A stretch of DNA of 64,000 nucleotides from Bradyrhizobium sp. JYMT SZCCT0428 (GTDB lineage: Bacteria > Pseudomonadota > Alphaproteobacteria > Rhizobiales > Xanthobacteraceae), in the NCBI RefSeq assembly GCF_018131075.1, contig NZ_JAFCLS010000044.1, forward strand, positions 1-64,000, written 5' to 3'. Below are positions 42,319-51,151 of the stretch, piece by piece. The first letter of the stretch is position 1. The number at the start of each line of letters is the position of its first letter. The notes under the pieces are model-generated. The model was not told the origin of the DNA. It saw nothing but the letters and a program-made list of their open reading frames with translations, and made no database searches. The translations under genes were made by a program, and so were the position numbers.

Positions 42319-43092
42319 ATGAAGTCCAAGATCTGGAAATCGAAGCGGTTGAAATCGAAGGTTTGGAATTCGAAGATCTGGCTTTGCGCCGTTCTGATGT
42401 TGTTACTGCCGGCGATGGCGCATGCCGCCGACATCACCGGCGTGCCGAAAATCCGCGAAGGCGACAAGCTGCAGATCGGCAATACCCGCATTCGGCTCGG
42501 CGGCATCGACGCGCCGGCGGTGGACCAGCTCTGCCTCAACAACAAGGGCGAACGCTGGACCTGCGGCGTCGCAGCGCGTGACGAACTGATCAAGCATTTC
42601 GGCAACAAGAGCTGGACCTGCCGTACCCGCGCCGTCGATCGCCGCGGCCGCACCGTGGCGCGATGCGAGGTCGGCGGCGAGGACGTCCAGAAATGGCTGG
42701 TCGCCAACGGCTGGGCGCTGGCGTTCACCCGGATTTCCCGCGACTATGAGGCGGATGAAAAGGCCGCGCGCGAGGCCAAGGCCGGCATGTGGCAGGGCGC
42801 CTTCATCGCGCCGTGGGACTGGCGCGCGCGCGACAAGAAGACCGCCATTCTCGGCGCCGCCAAGCCGCCCGAGAACGCCATCACCATCCTGTTGGCATCG
42901 GCCTCCGGCTCGGTCGCGCCGTCGCCCGACTGCACCATCAAGGGCAACGTCAATCGCGCCGGCGAGTGCATTTTCCACCAGCCGACCAGCCGCTGGTACG
43001 CGAAGATCGAGATGAAGATCAGCAAGGGCACGCGCTGGTTCTGCTCGGTCGAAGAGGCCGAAGCAGCGGGCTGCCGCGAGACCAAACGCTAG
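42319..43092 (+). CDS. Staphylococcal-nuclease-like exported protein
   Basis: A 257-residue protein with an unusual, very basic N-terminus made of near-repeats (KSKIW, KSKRL, KSKVW, NSKIW), a hydrophobic signal core ending MAHA, then an SNase-like barrel. The barrel shows IRLGGIDAP and DRRGRTVARCEV, where the catalytic Arg residues are present, but the Glu that normally follows DAP is Ala (DAPAVDQ). Catalysis may be lost. The C-terminal extension of about 100 residues with four Cys is not part of the SNase domain. The ATG is placed at the start of the signal segment. Confidence 0.75.
   Translation: MKSKIWKSKRLKSKVWNSKIWLCAVLMLLLPAMAHAADITGVPKIREGDKLQIGNTRIRLGGIDAPAVDQLCLNNKGERWTCGVAARDELIKHFGNKSWTCRTRAVDRRGRTVARCEVGGEDVQKWLVANGWALAFTRISRDYEADEKAAREAKAGMWQGAFIAPWDWRARDKKTAILGAAKPPENAITILLASASGSVAPSPDCTIKGNVNRAGECIFHQPTSRWYAKIEMKISKGTRWFCSVEEAEAAGCRETKR
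42328..42381 (+). repeat. 15-base tandem repeats inside the nuclease-like gene
   Basis: Three full imperfect 15-base units and a partial fourth (AAGATCTGGAAATCG, AAGCGGTTGAAATCG, AAGGTTTGGAATTCG, AAGATCTGG) encode the repeated basic N-terminus of the signal peptide. The codon phase is kept, so gain or loss of a unit would leave the frame intact. Confidence 0.75.
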
Positions 43093-43096
43093 GATC

Positions 43097-43127
43097 TTAC
43101 CTCTCCCCGCGAAGCGCGGGGCGAGGG
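43097..43127. repeat. Short hairpin related to family 6
   Basis: CCCCGCG-AAG-CGCGGGG (43105-43121) flanked by ACCTCT and CGAGGG looks like one half of a family 6 element. It lies 4 bases after the nuclease-like gene and could end its transcript. Confidence 0.6.
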
Positions 43128-43156
43128 ACAAGTGCCGCAACTCAACGAGCAACGCT

Positions 43157-43990
43157 GTGGCGCGCACACAAGTTGATGGACCACTGCCAAAACATCGCGG
43201 CGGGCTGCGCCGCGCGGTTACGCTCACCCTGTTCATCCTTTGCGGCTATGGCCTGCTCGCCTATCTGATCCTGCCCGGGCTGTGGACGCATTATGAGCAC
43301 CAGAAAGGCCTTGCGGATCTGCCGATGGTGACGCGCACGGGACAAGGCATTCCCGGCGATCCCATGAATGTCGGCCTGATCGGCGACATCAGTGACGTGG
43401 TTTGCGCGATGCATCAGGCCGGCTGGTATCCGGCCGATCCGATCACGCTGAAATCATCGATCGAGATCATAGGCAGCGTGCTGCTCGACCGCCCCTACAA
43501 GGATGCGCCGGTCAGCAATCTCTATTATCAGGAACGCCGCGAGGATCTGGCTTACGAAAAGCCGATCGGCGCCAGCGCCGACCGCCGCAACCACGTGCGC
43601 TACTGGAAGGTGCTGGACCAGGGCGAGGAAAAACGTCCGGTGTGGCTCGGCGCGGCGACGCAAGACCGCAGCGTCGGCGTCAGCAGATACACCGGCGCGG
43701 TGACGCATCACATCAGCGCCGATCTCGACGCCGAGCGCGCGCGGCTCAGCGCCGACCTCGCAAATGCCGGCATGGTGACCGCGAAATATCAGGTGACCGG
43801 CATCGGGCCGACGATTGCGGGCTATAATGGCGGCGGCGACCTCTATTACACCGACGGCGAGATCTGGGTGCTGCGGCTGGTCGAGGCGTGCCGGAAGCGG
43901 GACGGCCCCGCGGTGACGATCCCGAGCCCGCCGGCGACCGAGTTGAAGGACCAGATCTGGCATGCGATCGCGGGGGCAATGGGAAAATAA
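43157..43990 (+). CDS. LssY C-terminal-domain protein
   Basis: A 277-residue protein with one membrane segment near residues 19-40 and then an LssY_C-type domain: GDPMNVGLIGD, AMHQAGWYPADPITLKSS, VLLDRPYKDAPVSNLY and NHVRYWKVL are typical. LssY was named from a Legionella secretion locus, but the function of the domain is not settled. The start is GTG at 43157, before the membrane segment. It is on the same strand as the nuclease-like gene, separated by a hairpin. Confidence 0.8.
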   Translation: MARTQVDGPLPKHRGGLRRAVTLTLFILCGYGLLAYLILPGLWTHYEHQKGLADLPMVTRTGQGIPGDPMNVGLIGDISDVVCAMHQAGWYPADPITLKSSIEIIGSVLLDRPYKDAPVSNLYYQERREDLAYEKPIGASADRRNHVRYWKVLDQGEEKRPVWLGAATQDRSVGVSRYTGAVTHHISADLDAERARLSADLANAGMVTAKYQVTGIGPTIAGYNGGGDLYYTDGEIWVLRLVEACRKRDGPAVTIPSPPATELKDQIWHAIAGAMGK

Positions 43991-44077
43991 GCTGCCATTT
44001 GCCGCCATTGCCCGCGACAAACTCGGAGCAATTGCGCAAGGGAGCAACGCCAGGAGCGATCAAGTCTTTTTGCGGCC

Positions 44078-44108
44078 CTGGATTGCTTCGCTGCGCTCGC
44101 AATGACGG
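44078..44108. repeat. Half copy of family 3 repeat
   Basis: Only the right arm is present (GGATTGCTTCGCTGCGCTCG followed by CAATGACGG); the left arm is replaced by unrelated sequence. It lies in the 200-base gap before the aminotransferase gene. Confidence 0.7.
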
Positions 44109-44191
44109 TTTCAATCGATTATTGTCATGTTCCAGTCCTACCAAACCTCGGGCGCCTTGATTCCGCGTTCCACCGATAAGGAATAAGAAAA

Positions 44192-45376
44192 ATGACCGTT
44201 CGCGCGGGCCGGGAATTTCTGGCCATCCCCGGACCCACCACCATGCCCGACGAAGTGCTTCAGGCGATGCACCGTCCGGCGCTCGATATCTATTCCAAAG
44301 AGATGCTCGACCTGACGCACGGCCTGCTCGGCGATCTCTCCAAGCTGTTCGCGACCAAGGGCCACTCCTACATCTACATCGCCAATGGCCACGGCGCGTG
44401 GGAAGCGACGCTCTCCAACGTGCTGTCGCGGGGCGACAAGGTGCTGGTGCTGGAAAGCGGCCGCTTCGCGATCGGCTGGGGCAATGCCGCGGCCGCGATG
44501 GGCGCTGAGGTCGAGGTCCTGAAAGGCGACTGGCGCCGCGCGATCCGCCCGGCCGAAGTGGAGGCGCGCCTCAAGCTGGACAAGGAGCACAAGATCAAGG
44601 CCATTGTCGCCGTGCAGATCGATACCGCTTCGGGCGCTTATAACGACGTCGAAGCGATCGGCAAGGCGATCAAGGCGTCGGGTCATCCCGCGCTCTTCAT
44701 GGTCGACACGGTTGCCTCGCTCGGCTGCGTACCGTTCGAGATGGACGCCTGGGGCGTCGATGTCGCGATGTCCGGTTCGCAGAAGGGCCTGATGACGCCT
44801 CCGGGCCTCGGCTTCGTCGCCGCCAACGACCGCGCTCGCGAGGTGCACAAGAAGGCAAACCTGCGCACGCCCTATTGGGATTGGACCGAGCGCGATGGCA
44901 GCGAGCATTACCGCAAATATGCCGGCACCGCGCCGGTGCATCTCTTGTTCGCGCTGCGCAAGGCGATCGATATGCTCCACGCCGAAGGCCTGGAGAATGC
45001 CTTCCTGCGCCACCGGCTGCTCGCCGAAGCGGTTCGCCGCGCGGTCGCGGTCTGGGCCGAGGGCCAGGTCATCGGATTCAACATCGCCGAAGCAAACGAG
45101 CGCTCCAACACCGTGACGACGGTGACGATGAACGGCCATGACCCCGCCGCGCTGCAGCGCTATTGCAAGGAAAAATGCGGCGTGGTGCTTGGGACCGGCA
45201 TTGGCGACCTCTCCGGCCAGGCGTTCCGGATCGCCCATATGGGCCACGTCAACGCGCCGATGGTCCTCGGCACGCTCGGTGTCATCGAAGTCGGACTCAA
45301 CGCCCTCAACATTCCCCACGGCAAGGGCGGAACCGAAGCCGCGATTGAGTGGCTCGGCGAGAGTGTGAGCGCGTAA
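44192..45376 (+). CDS. Class V aminotransferase (serine/alanine-glyoxylate type)
   Basis: A 394-residue PLP enzyme. The PLP-binding Lys is in MSGSQKGLMTPPGLGF near residue 200; the phosphate and ring contacts are in IANGHGAWEA and MVDTVASLGCVPFEMD. The N-terminal IPGPT and C-terminal RIAHMGHV segments match the serine-glyoxylate/alanine-glyoxylate aminotransferases, which make glycine from glyoxylate. Related 2-aminoethylphosphonate transaminases share the fold, so the donor is not certain. A family 5 repeat separates it from the ABC transporter operon that follows. Confidence 0.85.
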   Translation: MTVRAGREFLAIPGPTTMPDEVLQAMHRPALDIYSKEMLDLTHGLLGDLSKLFATKGHSYIYIANGHGAWEATLSNVLSRGDKVLVLESGRFAIGWGNAAAAMGAEVEVLKGDWRRAIRPAEVEARLKLDKEHKIKAIVAVQIDTASGAYNDVEAIGKAIKASGHPALFMVDTVASLGCVPFEMDAWGVDVAMSGSQKGLMTPPGLGFVAANDRAREVHKKANLRTPYWDWTERDGSEHYRKYAGTAPVHLLFALRKAIDMLHAEGLENAFLRHRLLAEAVRRAVAVWAEGQVIGFNIAEANERSNTVTTVTMNGHDPAALQRYCKEKCGVVLGTGIGDLSGQAFRIAHMGHVNAPMVLGTLGVIEVGLNALNIPHGKGGTEAAIEWLGESVSA

Positions 45377-45400
45377 GGGACGCATTATATCCACCACACC

Positions 45401-45565
45401 GTCATGCCCGGCCAAAGCGGTCTGCCTTGCGCAGACCGCGTAAACTTGTCTGCGATGCCGGCATCCACGTCTTATCTTCACTTAAGCAAGAAAGACGTGG
45501 ATGGCCGGGATATAGGCGAGCGGAAGCGACGCCGTCCTTCAGACGGCTATGCCCGGCCATGACGG
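45401..45565. repeat. Palindromic repeat, family 5
   Basis: The longest family 5 copy: GTCATGCCCGGCC at the left and GGCTATGCCCGGCCATGACG at the right, with ACGTCTT/AAGACGT inside. It occupies the first half of the 379-base gap after the aminotransferase gene; the second half holds a perfect palindrome and the promoter of the ABC operon. Confidence 0.85.
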
Positions 45566-45600
45566 CGCGTTGGCTGCCCTTCGGTCAGACTCGCGCGCAT

Positions 45601-45621
45601 CTCTCTCACAATGTGAGAGAG
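45601..45621. promoter_or_regulatory. Perfect 21-base palindrome upstream of ABC operon
   Basis: CTCTCTCACA-A-TGTGAGAGAG is a perfect inverted repeat around one base, 135 bases before the ATPase gene. It has no T-run, so an operator is more likely than a terminator. The binding protein is unknown. Confidence 0.5.
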
Positions 45622-45755
45622 CGAGACTTCGAATCGATTCAATTCGATCACGGTCTGACGCGAAGGCTTTCCCGCGCGTCGCATTTAGTGCTTATACTGC
45701 ATGCCAGTGAAAGCCGGGCGCAGACTCCGGTGCAAGAAACGTTGGAGGATTCCGA

Positions 45756-46817
45756 TTGGCGTCCGTCGAATTGCGCGGCCTGACCAAGCGATTTGGATCG
45801 CTCGCGGTGGTCGATAACGTCTCGCTGCGGATCGATCATGGTCAGCTGGTTTGCCTGCTCGGACCATCGGGTTGCGGCAAGACCACCACGCTGCGGCTGA
45901 TCGCAGGCTTTTTAGAACCCTCCGACGGCGAGATCCATGTCGGCGACCGGCTGGTGTCGTCGAAGGCGCGGACGCTGCCGCCCGAACAGCGCAAGATGTC
46001 GATGATCTTCCAGAGCTACGCGCTGTGGCCGCATATGACCGTGACCGAGAACATCGTCTACGGCTTGCGCCTGCGCAAACTGGACCGCGATATCATCGCA
46101 AAGAAGCTCGCCGCGATCCTGGCGACGACGAAACTCGAGGCGCTGGCGCAGCGTTACCCCGGCGAACTCTCCGGCGGCCAGCAGCAGCGCGTGGCGCTGG
46201 CGCGCGCGCTGATCGTCGAGCCGGAAACGCTGCTGCTCGACGAGCCCTTGTCGAATCTCGACGCCAACTTACGCGAAGAGATGCGGTTCGAGATCCGCCG
46301 GCTGCATGACGAATATCGCTACACCACGATCTATGTGACCCATGACCAATCGGAAGCGATGACCACGGCCGACATGATCGCGGTCATGAACGGCGGCAAG
46401 ATCGACCAGCTCGGCACCCCCGAGGACATCTATGCGCGTCCCGAATCCGAATTCGTCGCGCGCTTCATCGGCGCCAGCAACGTGATCAAAGGCACCGCGC
46501 GCGATGGCAATCATGTCTCGTTCGCGGGCGCGACCTTGCAGGTGGTCGGTGCGCCGCTGACGTCAGGCCAGAGCGCGCCGGTCGCGATCCGTCAGCACGA
46601 TATCCAGCTTTCGACGCAGACGCCGGCGGCGCCGCTAAATGCGATCAAGGCCACGGTGACGCGGCAGGTCTATCTCGGCGTGGCGCGCGACTACATGGTG
46701 GAGGTGGCCGACGGCACCTCGCTGCGCGTCACCACGCCGACCGCGAACAATGTCGCCAAGGGAACCGAAGTCTGGCTCACCCTGCCGCCCGACCGCTGCC
46801 GGGCGCTCAGCCGGTAA
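45756..46817 (+). CDS. ABC transporter ATP-binding protein (iron/polyamine-type)
   Basis: A 353-residue ATPase with Walker A GPSGCGKTT near residue 38, signature LSGGQQQRVALARAL near 137, Walker B LLLDEPLSNLD and the switch His in YVTHDQSEA. A C-terminal TOBE-type regulatory domain begins near residue 240. It powers import by the permease and binding proteins downstream. The start is TTG; it is accepted because GGAGG lies 8 bases upstream and the protein begins directly with VELRGLTKRFG. Confidence 0.9.
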   Translation: MASVELRGLTKRFGSLAVVDNVSLRIDHGQLVCLLGPSGCGKTTTLRLIAGFLEPSDGEIHVGDRLVSSKARTLPPEQRKMSMIFQSYALWPHMTVTENIVYGLRLRKLDRDIIAKKLAAILATTKLEALAQRYPGELSGGQQQRVALARALIVEPETLLLDEPLSNLDANLREEMRFEIRRLHDEYRYTTIYVTHDQSEAMTTADMIAVMNGGKIDQLGTPEDIYARPESEFVARFIGASNVIKGTARDGNHVSFAGATLQVVGAPLTSGQSAPVAIRQHDIQLSTQTPAAPLNAIKATVTRQVYLGVARDYMVEVADGTSLRVTTPTANNVAKGTEVWLTLPPDRCRALSR

Positions 46818-46857
46818 AGAGCCTTCAGCCGACAAAGAACAAGAAGCGGAGGATGCA

Positions 46858-47934
46858 ATGAAGCGAAAACTCTCCAGGCGCGAGGTGCTGCAGGGCTCGC
46901 TGAAGGCCTCGACGGCGCTGGCATTCGGAACCGTGTTCGCCTCGCCCGCCCGCGCGCAGGCGCCGCCGCCGGAAGCGATCACGCCGCAACTGATCGAGGC
47001 GGCAAGAAAAGAAGGCAAGGTGGTCTGGTACACCTCGATCGATCTGTCGGTATCCGAAAAGATCGCGGCTTCGTTCAAGGCGAAATTCGGCGGCATCGAG
47101 GTGCGCGTCGAACGCACCGGCGCCGAGCGCGTGTTCCAGCGCATCGGCCAGGAATATGCCAGCAACGTGCACGCCGTCGATATCGCCAATTCCTCCGATG
47201 CCGCGCATCTCCTGGCATGGAAGCGGCAAGGCATCCTGCTGCCTTATGTGCCGGAGGACGTCGCCAGGCATTACAAGCCCGAGCATCGCGATCCCGACGG
47301 GACGTTTGCCGGCTTCCGCGCCACGCTGAGCCCGATCGCCTACAACACCAAACTGGTGAAGGCCGAAGACGCGCCGACGAGTTTCAAGGACCTGCTCGAT
47401 CCCAAATGGAAGGGCAAGATCGTCAAGGCGCATCCCGGCTATAGCGGCACGATCCTGACCGCGACCTTCGAGATGGTTCGCGACATCGGCTGGGCGTATT
47501 ACGAGCAGCTCGCGAAACAGAACATCATGCAGGTGCAATCGGCGACCGATCCGCCGAAGAAGCTGTCGCTCGGCGAGCGCAGCGTGATGGCCGACGGCAC
47601 CGAGTACAATATCTTCCTGCTCAAGGAGGCCGGCCAGCCGGTCGAGGTGGTGTACCCCACCGAGGGCACGCCGTTCATCGTCGGACCCAACGGCATCTTC
47701 AAGGCGGCGCCGAATCCCAATGCGGCAAAGCTGTTCCAGAACTATTGCTTCACGCCGGACGCGCAGCGGATCATCATCGACGCCGGCGGCCTGCGGTCGC
47801 TGCATGCCCAGGTGAAGGAACATACCGGCCGCAAGCCGCTCGCGGACATCAAGCTGATGAAGGAAGACGCCGCGGGCGCCGAGGCCCAGAGCGAGGAGAT
47901 CAAGGCGCGCTATCAGAAGATTTTCCGTGTGTAG
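46858..47934 (+). CDS. ABC transporter substrate-binding protein 1
   Basis: A 358-residue periplasmic binding protein with a twin-arginine-like signal (LSRREVLQGS, cleavage near ASPARAQA). The mature part is the type 2 fold of the iron/thiamine/phosphonate-related group (KVVWYTSIDLS, LLDPKWKGKIVKAHPGYSGT). The Tyr pair of ferric-ion binders is not clear, so the ligand is left open. It lies 40 bases after the ATPase gene with a GGAGG site, and is followed by a paralogous binding protein with a palindromic repeat between. Confidence 0.88.
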   Translation: MKRKLSRREVLQGSLKASTALAFGTVFASPARAQAPPPEAITPQLIEAARKEGKVVWYTSIDLSVSEKIAASFKAKFGGIEVRVERTGAERVFQRIGQEYASNVHAVDIANSSDAAHLLAWKRQGILLPYVPEDVARHYKPEHRDPDGTFAGFRATLSPIAYNTKLVKAEDAPTSFKDLLDPKWKGKIVKAHPGYSGTILTATFEMVRDIGWAYYEQLAKQNIMQVQSATDPPKKLSLGERSVMADGTEYNIFLLKEAGQPVEVVYPTEGTPFIVGPNGIFKAAPNPNAAKLFQNYCFTPDAQRIIIDAGGLRSLHAQVKEHTGRKPLADIKLMKEDAAGAEAQSEEIKARYQKIFRV

Positions 47935-47940
47935 GGCGGC

Positions 47941-48018
47941 GTCATTGCGAGCGCAGCGAAGCAATCCATCGCGCGGCATAACGGATAGATGGATTGCTTC
48001 GCTGCGCTCGCAATGACG
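47941..48018. repeat. Palindromic repeat, family 3
   Basis: A compact, nearly perfect inverted repeat, GTCATTGCGAGCGCAGCGAA to TTCGCTGCGCTCGCAATGAC. It lies between the two binding-protein genes, a position where such hairpins can protect the upstream mRNA (inference). Confidence 0.88.
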
Positions 48019-48033
48019 AAGAGAGAAATCGAG

Positions 48034-49101
48034 ATGACAAAAAACGTCTTAAACCGCCGCGACGTCATCAAGGGCTCGGCCGCGCTCGCGCTCGGCACCG
48101 TGTTCGCGTCACCGGTTCGCGCCCAGGCGCCGGAACCGGTCGCGATCAACCCCGGCCTGATCGAAGCGGCCAAGAAGGAAGGCAAGGTCGTCCTGTATTC
48201 CTCGATGGATCTGCCGGTCGGCGAGAAGCTCGGCAAGGCGTTCGAGGCGGCTTATCCCGGCATCAGTGTGCAGATCGAGCGCTCCGGCTCGGAGCGGCTG
48301 TTCTCGCGGGTCGACCAGGAATTCGCCAGCAACATCCGCGCCGCCGACATCATCAACACGTCGGACGCCTCGCACATCATCACCTGGAAGAAAAACGGCT
48401 GGCTGATGCCGTTCCTGCCGGAAGACGTTGCCAAACATTTTCCGGAAACCTATCGCGATCCCGACGGAATGTCCGCGACCTCGCGCATCTACTTGTCGTC
48501 GATCGCCTACAACACCAACCTCGTAAAGCCCGAGGACGCGCCGAAGAGCTATGCGGACCTGCTCGATCCGAAATGGGCGGGCAGGATGGTCAAGGCTCAT
48601 CCGTCCTATAGCGGCACCATCATGACCGCGACCTTCCAGCTGGTGCGTGAGCTGGGCTGGGGCTATCTCGAAAAACTATCAAAGCAGCGCGTGATGCAGG
48701 TGCAATCCTCGACCGATCCACCAAAGAAGCTCGCGCTCGGCGAACGTGCTGTCATGGCCGACGGCAATGAGTACGGCGTCGTGCTTCTGAAGGAGGCCGG
48801 CCAGCCGGTCGAGCCGTTATATCCAACCGAGGGCACACCGACGATCTCGGGGCCGACTGCAATCTTCAAGACCGCACCCCATCCGAACGCGGCCAAACTG
48901 TTCCAGACCTGGCTCCACACGCGCGAGATCCAGCAATTCTTCGTCGACTACACCGCGCAATATTCGGCTCATCCGCAGGTGCAGTCGAAACCGGGACGCC
49001 GCAAGCTTTCCGACATCAAGCTGATGAAGGAAGACGCTGCGGGCGTCGAGGCGATGACGGAAGAGATAAAGACGAAGTATGCGAAGTTGTTTCGGGTGTG
49101 A
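48034..49101 (+). CDS. ABC transporter substrate-binding protein 2
   Basis: A 355-residue paralogue of the preceding gene, alignable along its length (KEGKVVLYSSMDL, LLDPKWAGRMVKAHPSYSGT, SSTDPPKKLALGERAVMADG, DIKLMKEDAAG). It also has a twin-arginine-like signal (NRRDVIKGS, ending SPVRAQA). Tandem duplication then divergence is the simple explanation; the two could bind different ligands and feed the same permease. The ATG is chosen at the signal peptide, with GAGAGAAATCGAG upstream. Confidence 0.88.
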   Translation: MTKNVLNRRDVIKGSAALALGTVFASPVRAQAPEPVAINPGLIEAAKKEGKVVLYSSMDLPVGEKLGKAFEAAYPGISVQIERSGSERLFSRVDQEFASNIRAADIINTSDASHIITWKKNGWLMPFLPEDVAKHFPETYRDPDGMSATSRIYLSSIAYNTNLVKPEDAPKSYADLLDPKWAGRMVKAHPSYSGTIMTATFQLVRELGWGYLEKLSKQRVMQVQSSTDPPKKLALGERAVMADGNEYGVVLLKEAGQPVEPLYPTEGTPTISGPTAIFKTAPHPNAAKLFQTWLHTREIQQFFVDYTAQYSAHPQVQSKPGRRKLSDIKLMKEDAAGVEAMTEEIKTKYAKLFRV

Positions 49102-49123
49102 GTTTGCGTAACCGTTCTCACCC

Positions 49124-49229
49124 CGTCATTCCGGGATGCGCCTCTTGGCGCAGGCCCGGAATCCATTGCGCCGCCTGCTCGCTGATGAATGGATTCCGGG
49201 CTCGCGTTACGCGCGCCCCGGAATGACGG
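49124..49229. repeat. Palindromic repeat, family 2
   Basis: CGTCATTCCGGGATGCGCCT to GCGCGCCCCGGAATGACGG, with AATCCATT and AATGGATT inside. It separates the second binding protein and the permease within the ABC operon. Confidence 0.85.
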
Positions 49230-49241
49230 AGAAAGTTTGTA

Positions 49242-50957
49242 ATGACCCTCGCCACCGACACCGCACCCGCCAAAGCCAAACTCGACTGGACCAAACCTAT
49301 CCTGTGGCTGTTCGCGGCTGTCATGATCGTGCTGATCGTGATGCCGATGTCGTGGCTGGCGGTGTATGCCTTCACCGACAAGGCGCGAAACCCGACGCTG
49401 CAGAATTTCATCAAGCTGTTCACCGATCCGGATTTTCTGGATCCCTTGCTGACCACCGCGATCATCGCGACCACGTCGGCGACGATCTGCTGCATCATCG
49501 CCGCCCCGATCGGCTGGCTGGTGTCGCGCACCGACATGCCGGGACGGCAGACCATCCGTGCGCTGGTCACCGCCTCGTTCGTGACGCCGCCGTTTCTCGG
49601 CGCGGTCGCCTGGGAATTGCTGGCCGCGCCCAACAGCGGGCTGTTGAACCAGCTCTATCGGTTCCTGACCGGAGCCGGATCGGACGCGCATCTCTTCAAT
49701 ATCTATTCGCTGACCGGCATCATCTTCGTGATCTCCTGCTACACGTTTCCGTTTGTGTTCGTGCTGGTCGCCAACGCGCTCGACAACATGCCGGGCGAGC
49801 TTGAGGACGCTTCCGCCATTCTGGGCGGCAAAGCGTGGACCACGGCGCGGCGCGTCACGATTCCCCTGGCGCTGCCCGCACTGGTCGCCGGCGCCTTGAT
49901 CGCCTTCCTGCAGGCGATGACGCTGTTCGGATCGCCGGCGATCCTGGCGCTGCCGGCCGGCTTCCACACCATGACCACCAAGATCTGGAGCCTGTTCCAG
50001 TATCCGCCCAAGCCCGAACTCGCTGCGGCGGCCGCGGTGCCGCTGTTGCTCTTGACGATCCTGCTGCTGCAGGGCCAGAAATTCCTGCTCGGCCGCCGCG
50101 GCTATTCCGTCGTGGGCGGCAAATATGGCGCGCCGCGCCAGGTCGAAATGAAGGCTTGGCGCTGGGTAGCGCTGGCGTTCTGCCTGATCGTGCTGCTCAA
50201 TCCCGTGTTCCTGCCCTATCTGGCGCTGCTCAACGCGGCATTCTCGCCGAACGCGACCACCTTGGTGACGCCAGCGACGGCGACGCTGCACAACATCGTG
50301 TTCGTGTTCACCGAACTGTCGTCGACCCAGCTCGCGCTCAAGAACACCGTGATCCTGGGCGCCTCGACGGCGACCATCGGCACGTTACTGGCGCTGGTCA
50401 TCGCCTATGTCACGACGCGGCGCGTGATCTCGGGGCATCGCTTCCTCGGCTTTCTCGCCACCGCGCCGATCGCGGTGCCCGGCATCGTGCTCGGCGTCGG
50501 CCTGTTCCTGAGCTACACGCGGCCGCCCTTCGTGCTGTACGGCACGCTGTGGATCCTGCTGCTGGCCTTCCTCACCATCAACCTGCCGTCGGCCTATCAG
50601 CAATTGCAGGCGGCGTTCGCGACCATCCACCCCGAACTCGAAGACGCCAGCCGCATCCTCGGCGCGACGCGGCTGCAGTCGCTGCGCCAGATCACCGCGC
50701 CGTTGCTGCGTACCGGCGTAATCGCGACCTGGTGCTTCATCTTCATCGGCGTGATGCGCGAATTGTCGGCGGCGATCGTGCTGTTTACGTCGCAGACCAA
50801 GGTGCTGTCGGTGCTAATCTACGACCTCAACGAAAGCGGCGACCTCGCCGCGATCGCGGTGCTCGGCATCGCGATGCTGATCATCACCTTCGCGGTGGTG
50901 CTCGCCGTCAACCGCATCCCGGGCGGCAACGCCGCGGCACGGTTGAGGAATAGCTGA
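49242..50957 (+). CDS. ABC transporter permease, fused double domain
   Basis: A 571-residue membrane protein made of two binding-protein-dependent permease units in one chain, as in FbpB-type importers. About twelve membrane segments are visible. Each half has the EAA loop that contacts the ATPase: GELEDASAILGGKAWTTARR in the first half and PELEDASRILGATRLQSLRQ in the second. No second permease gene is needed. It is the last gene of the importer operon; a family 2 repeat lies just upstream. Confidence 0.92.
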   Translation: MTLATDTAPAKAKLDWTKPILWLFAAVMIVLIVMPMSWLAVYAFTDKARNPTLQNFIKLFTDPDFLDPLLTTAIIATTSATICCIIAAPIGWLVSRTDMPGRQTIRALVTASFVTPPFLGAVAWELLAAPNSGLLNQLYRFLTGAGSDAHLFNIYSLTGIIFVISCYTFPFVFVLVANALDNMPGELEDASAILGGKAWTTARRVTIPLALPALVAGALIAFLQAMTLFGSPAILALPAGFHTMTTKIWSLFQYPPKPELAAAAAVPLLLLTILLLQGQKFLLGRRGYSVVGGKYGAPRQVEMKAWRWVALAFCLIVLLNPVFLPYLALLNAAFSPNATTLVTPATATLHNIVFVFTELSSTQLALKNTVILGASTATIGTLLALVIAYVTTRRVISGHRFLGFLATAPIAVPGIVLGVGLFLSYTRPPFVLYGTLWILLLAFLTINLPSAYQQLQAAFATIHPELEDASRILGATRLQSLRQITAPLLRTGVIATWCFIFIGVMRELSAAIVLFTSQTKVLSVLIYDLNESGDLAAIAVLGIAMLIITFAVVLAVNRIPGGNAAARLRNS

Positions 50958-51033
50958 CCGACAACGTCTGAGCAAAGCAATCCCGTCTGGCAATTGGCGC
51001 ATTCGACCCGATATAATGCCCAACAGCCTCTTG

Positions 51034-51119
51034 CCGTCATTGCCGGGCTTGACCCGGCAATCCATCCGCTTGAGGACGCTTTCTTTTTGATGGATGCGCG
51101 GGTCAAGCCCGCGCATGAC
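51034..51119. repeat. Palindromic repeat, family 7
   Basis: GCCGTCATTGCCGGGCTTGACCCGGCAATCCATC at the left is itself a hairpin, and GATGGATGCGCGGGTCAAGCCCGCGCATGAC at the right is a second one, joined by an AT-richer spacer. It fills the gap before the oligopeptidase gene. Confidence 0.8.
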
Positions 51120-51151
51120 AACATAGCAATACCGACTGAAACGAGGATCGC

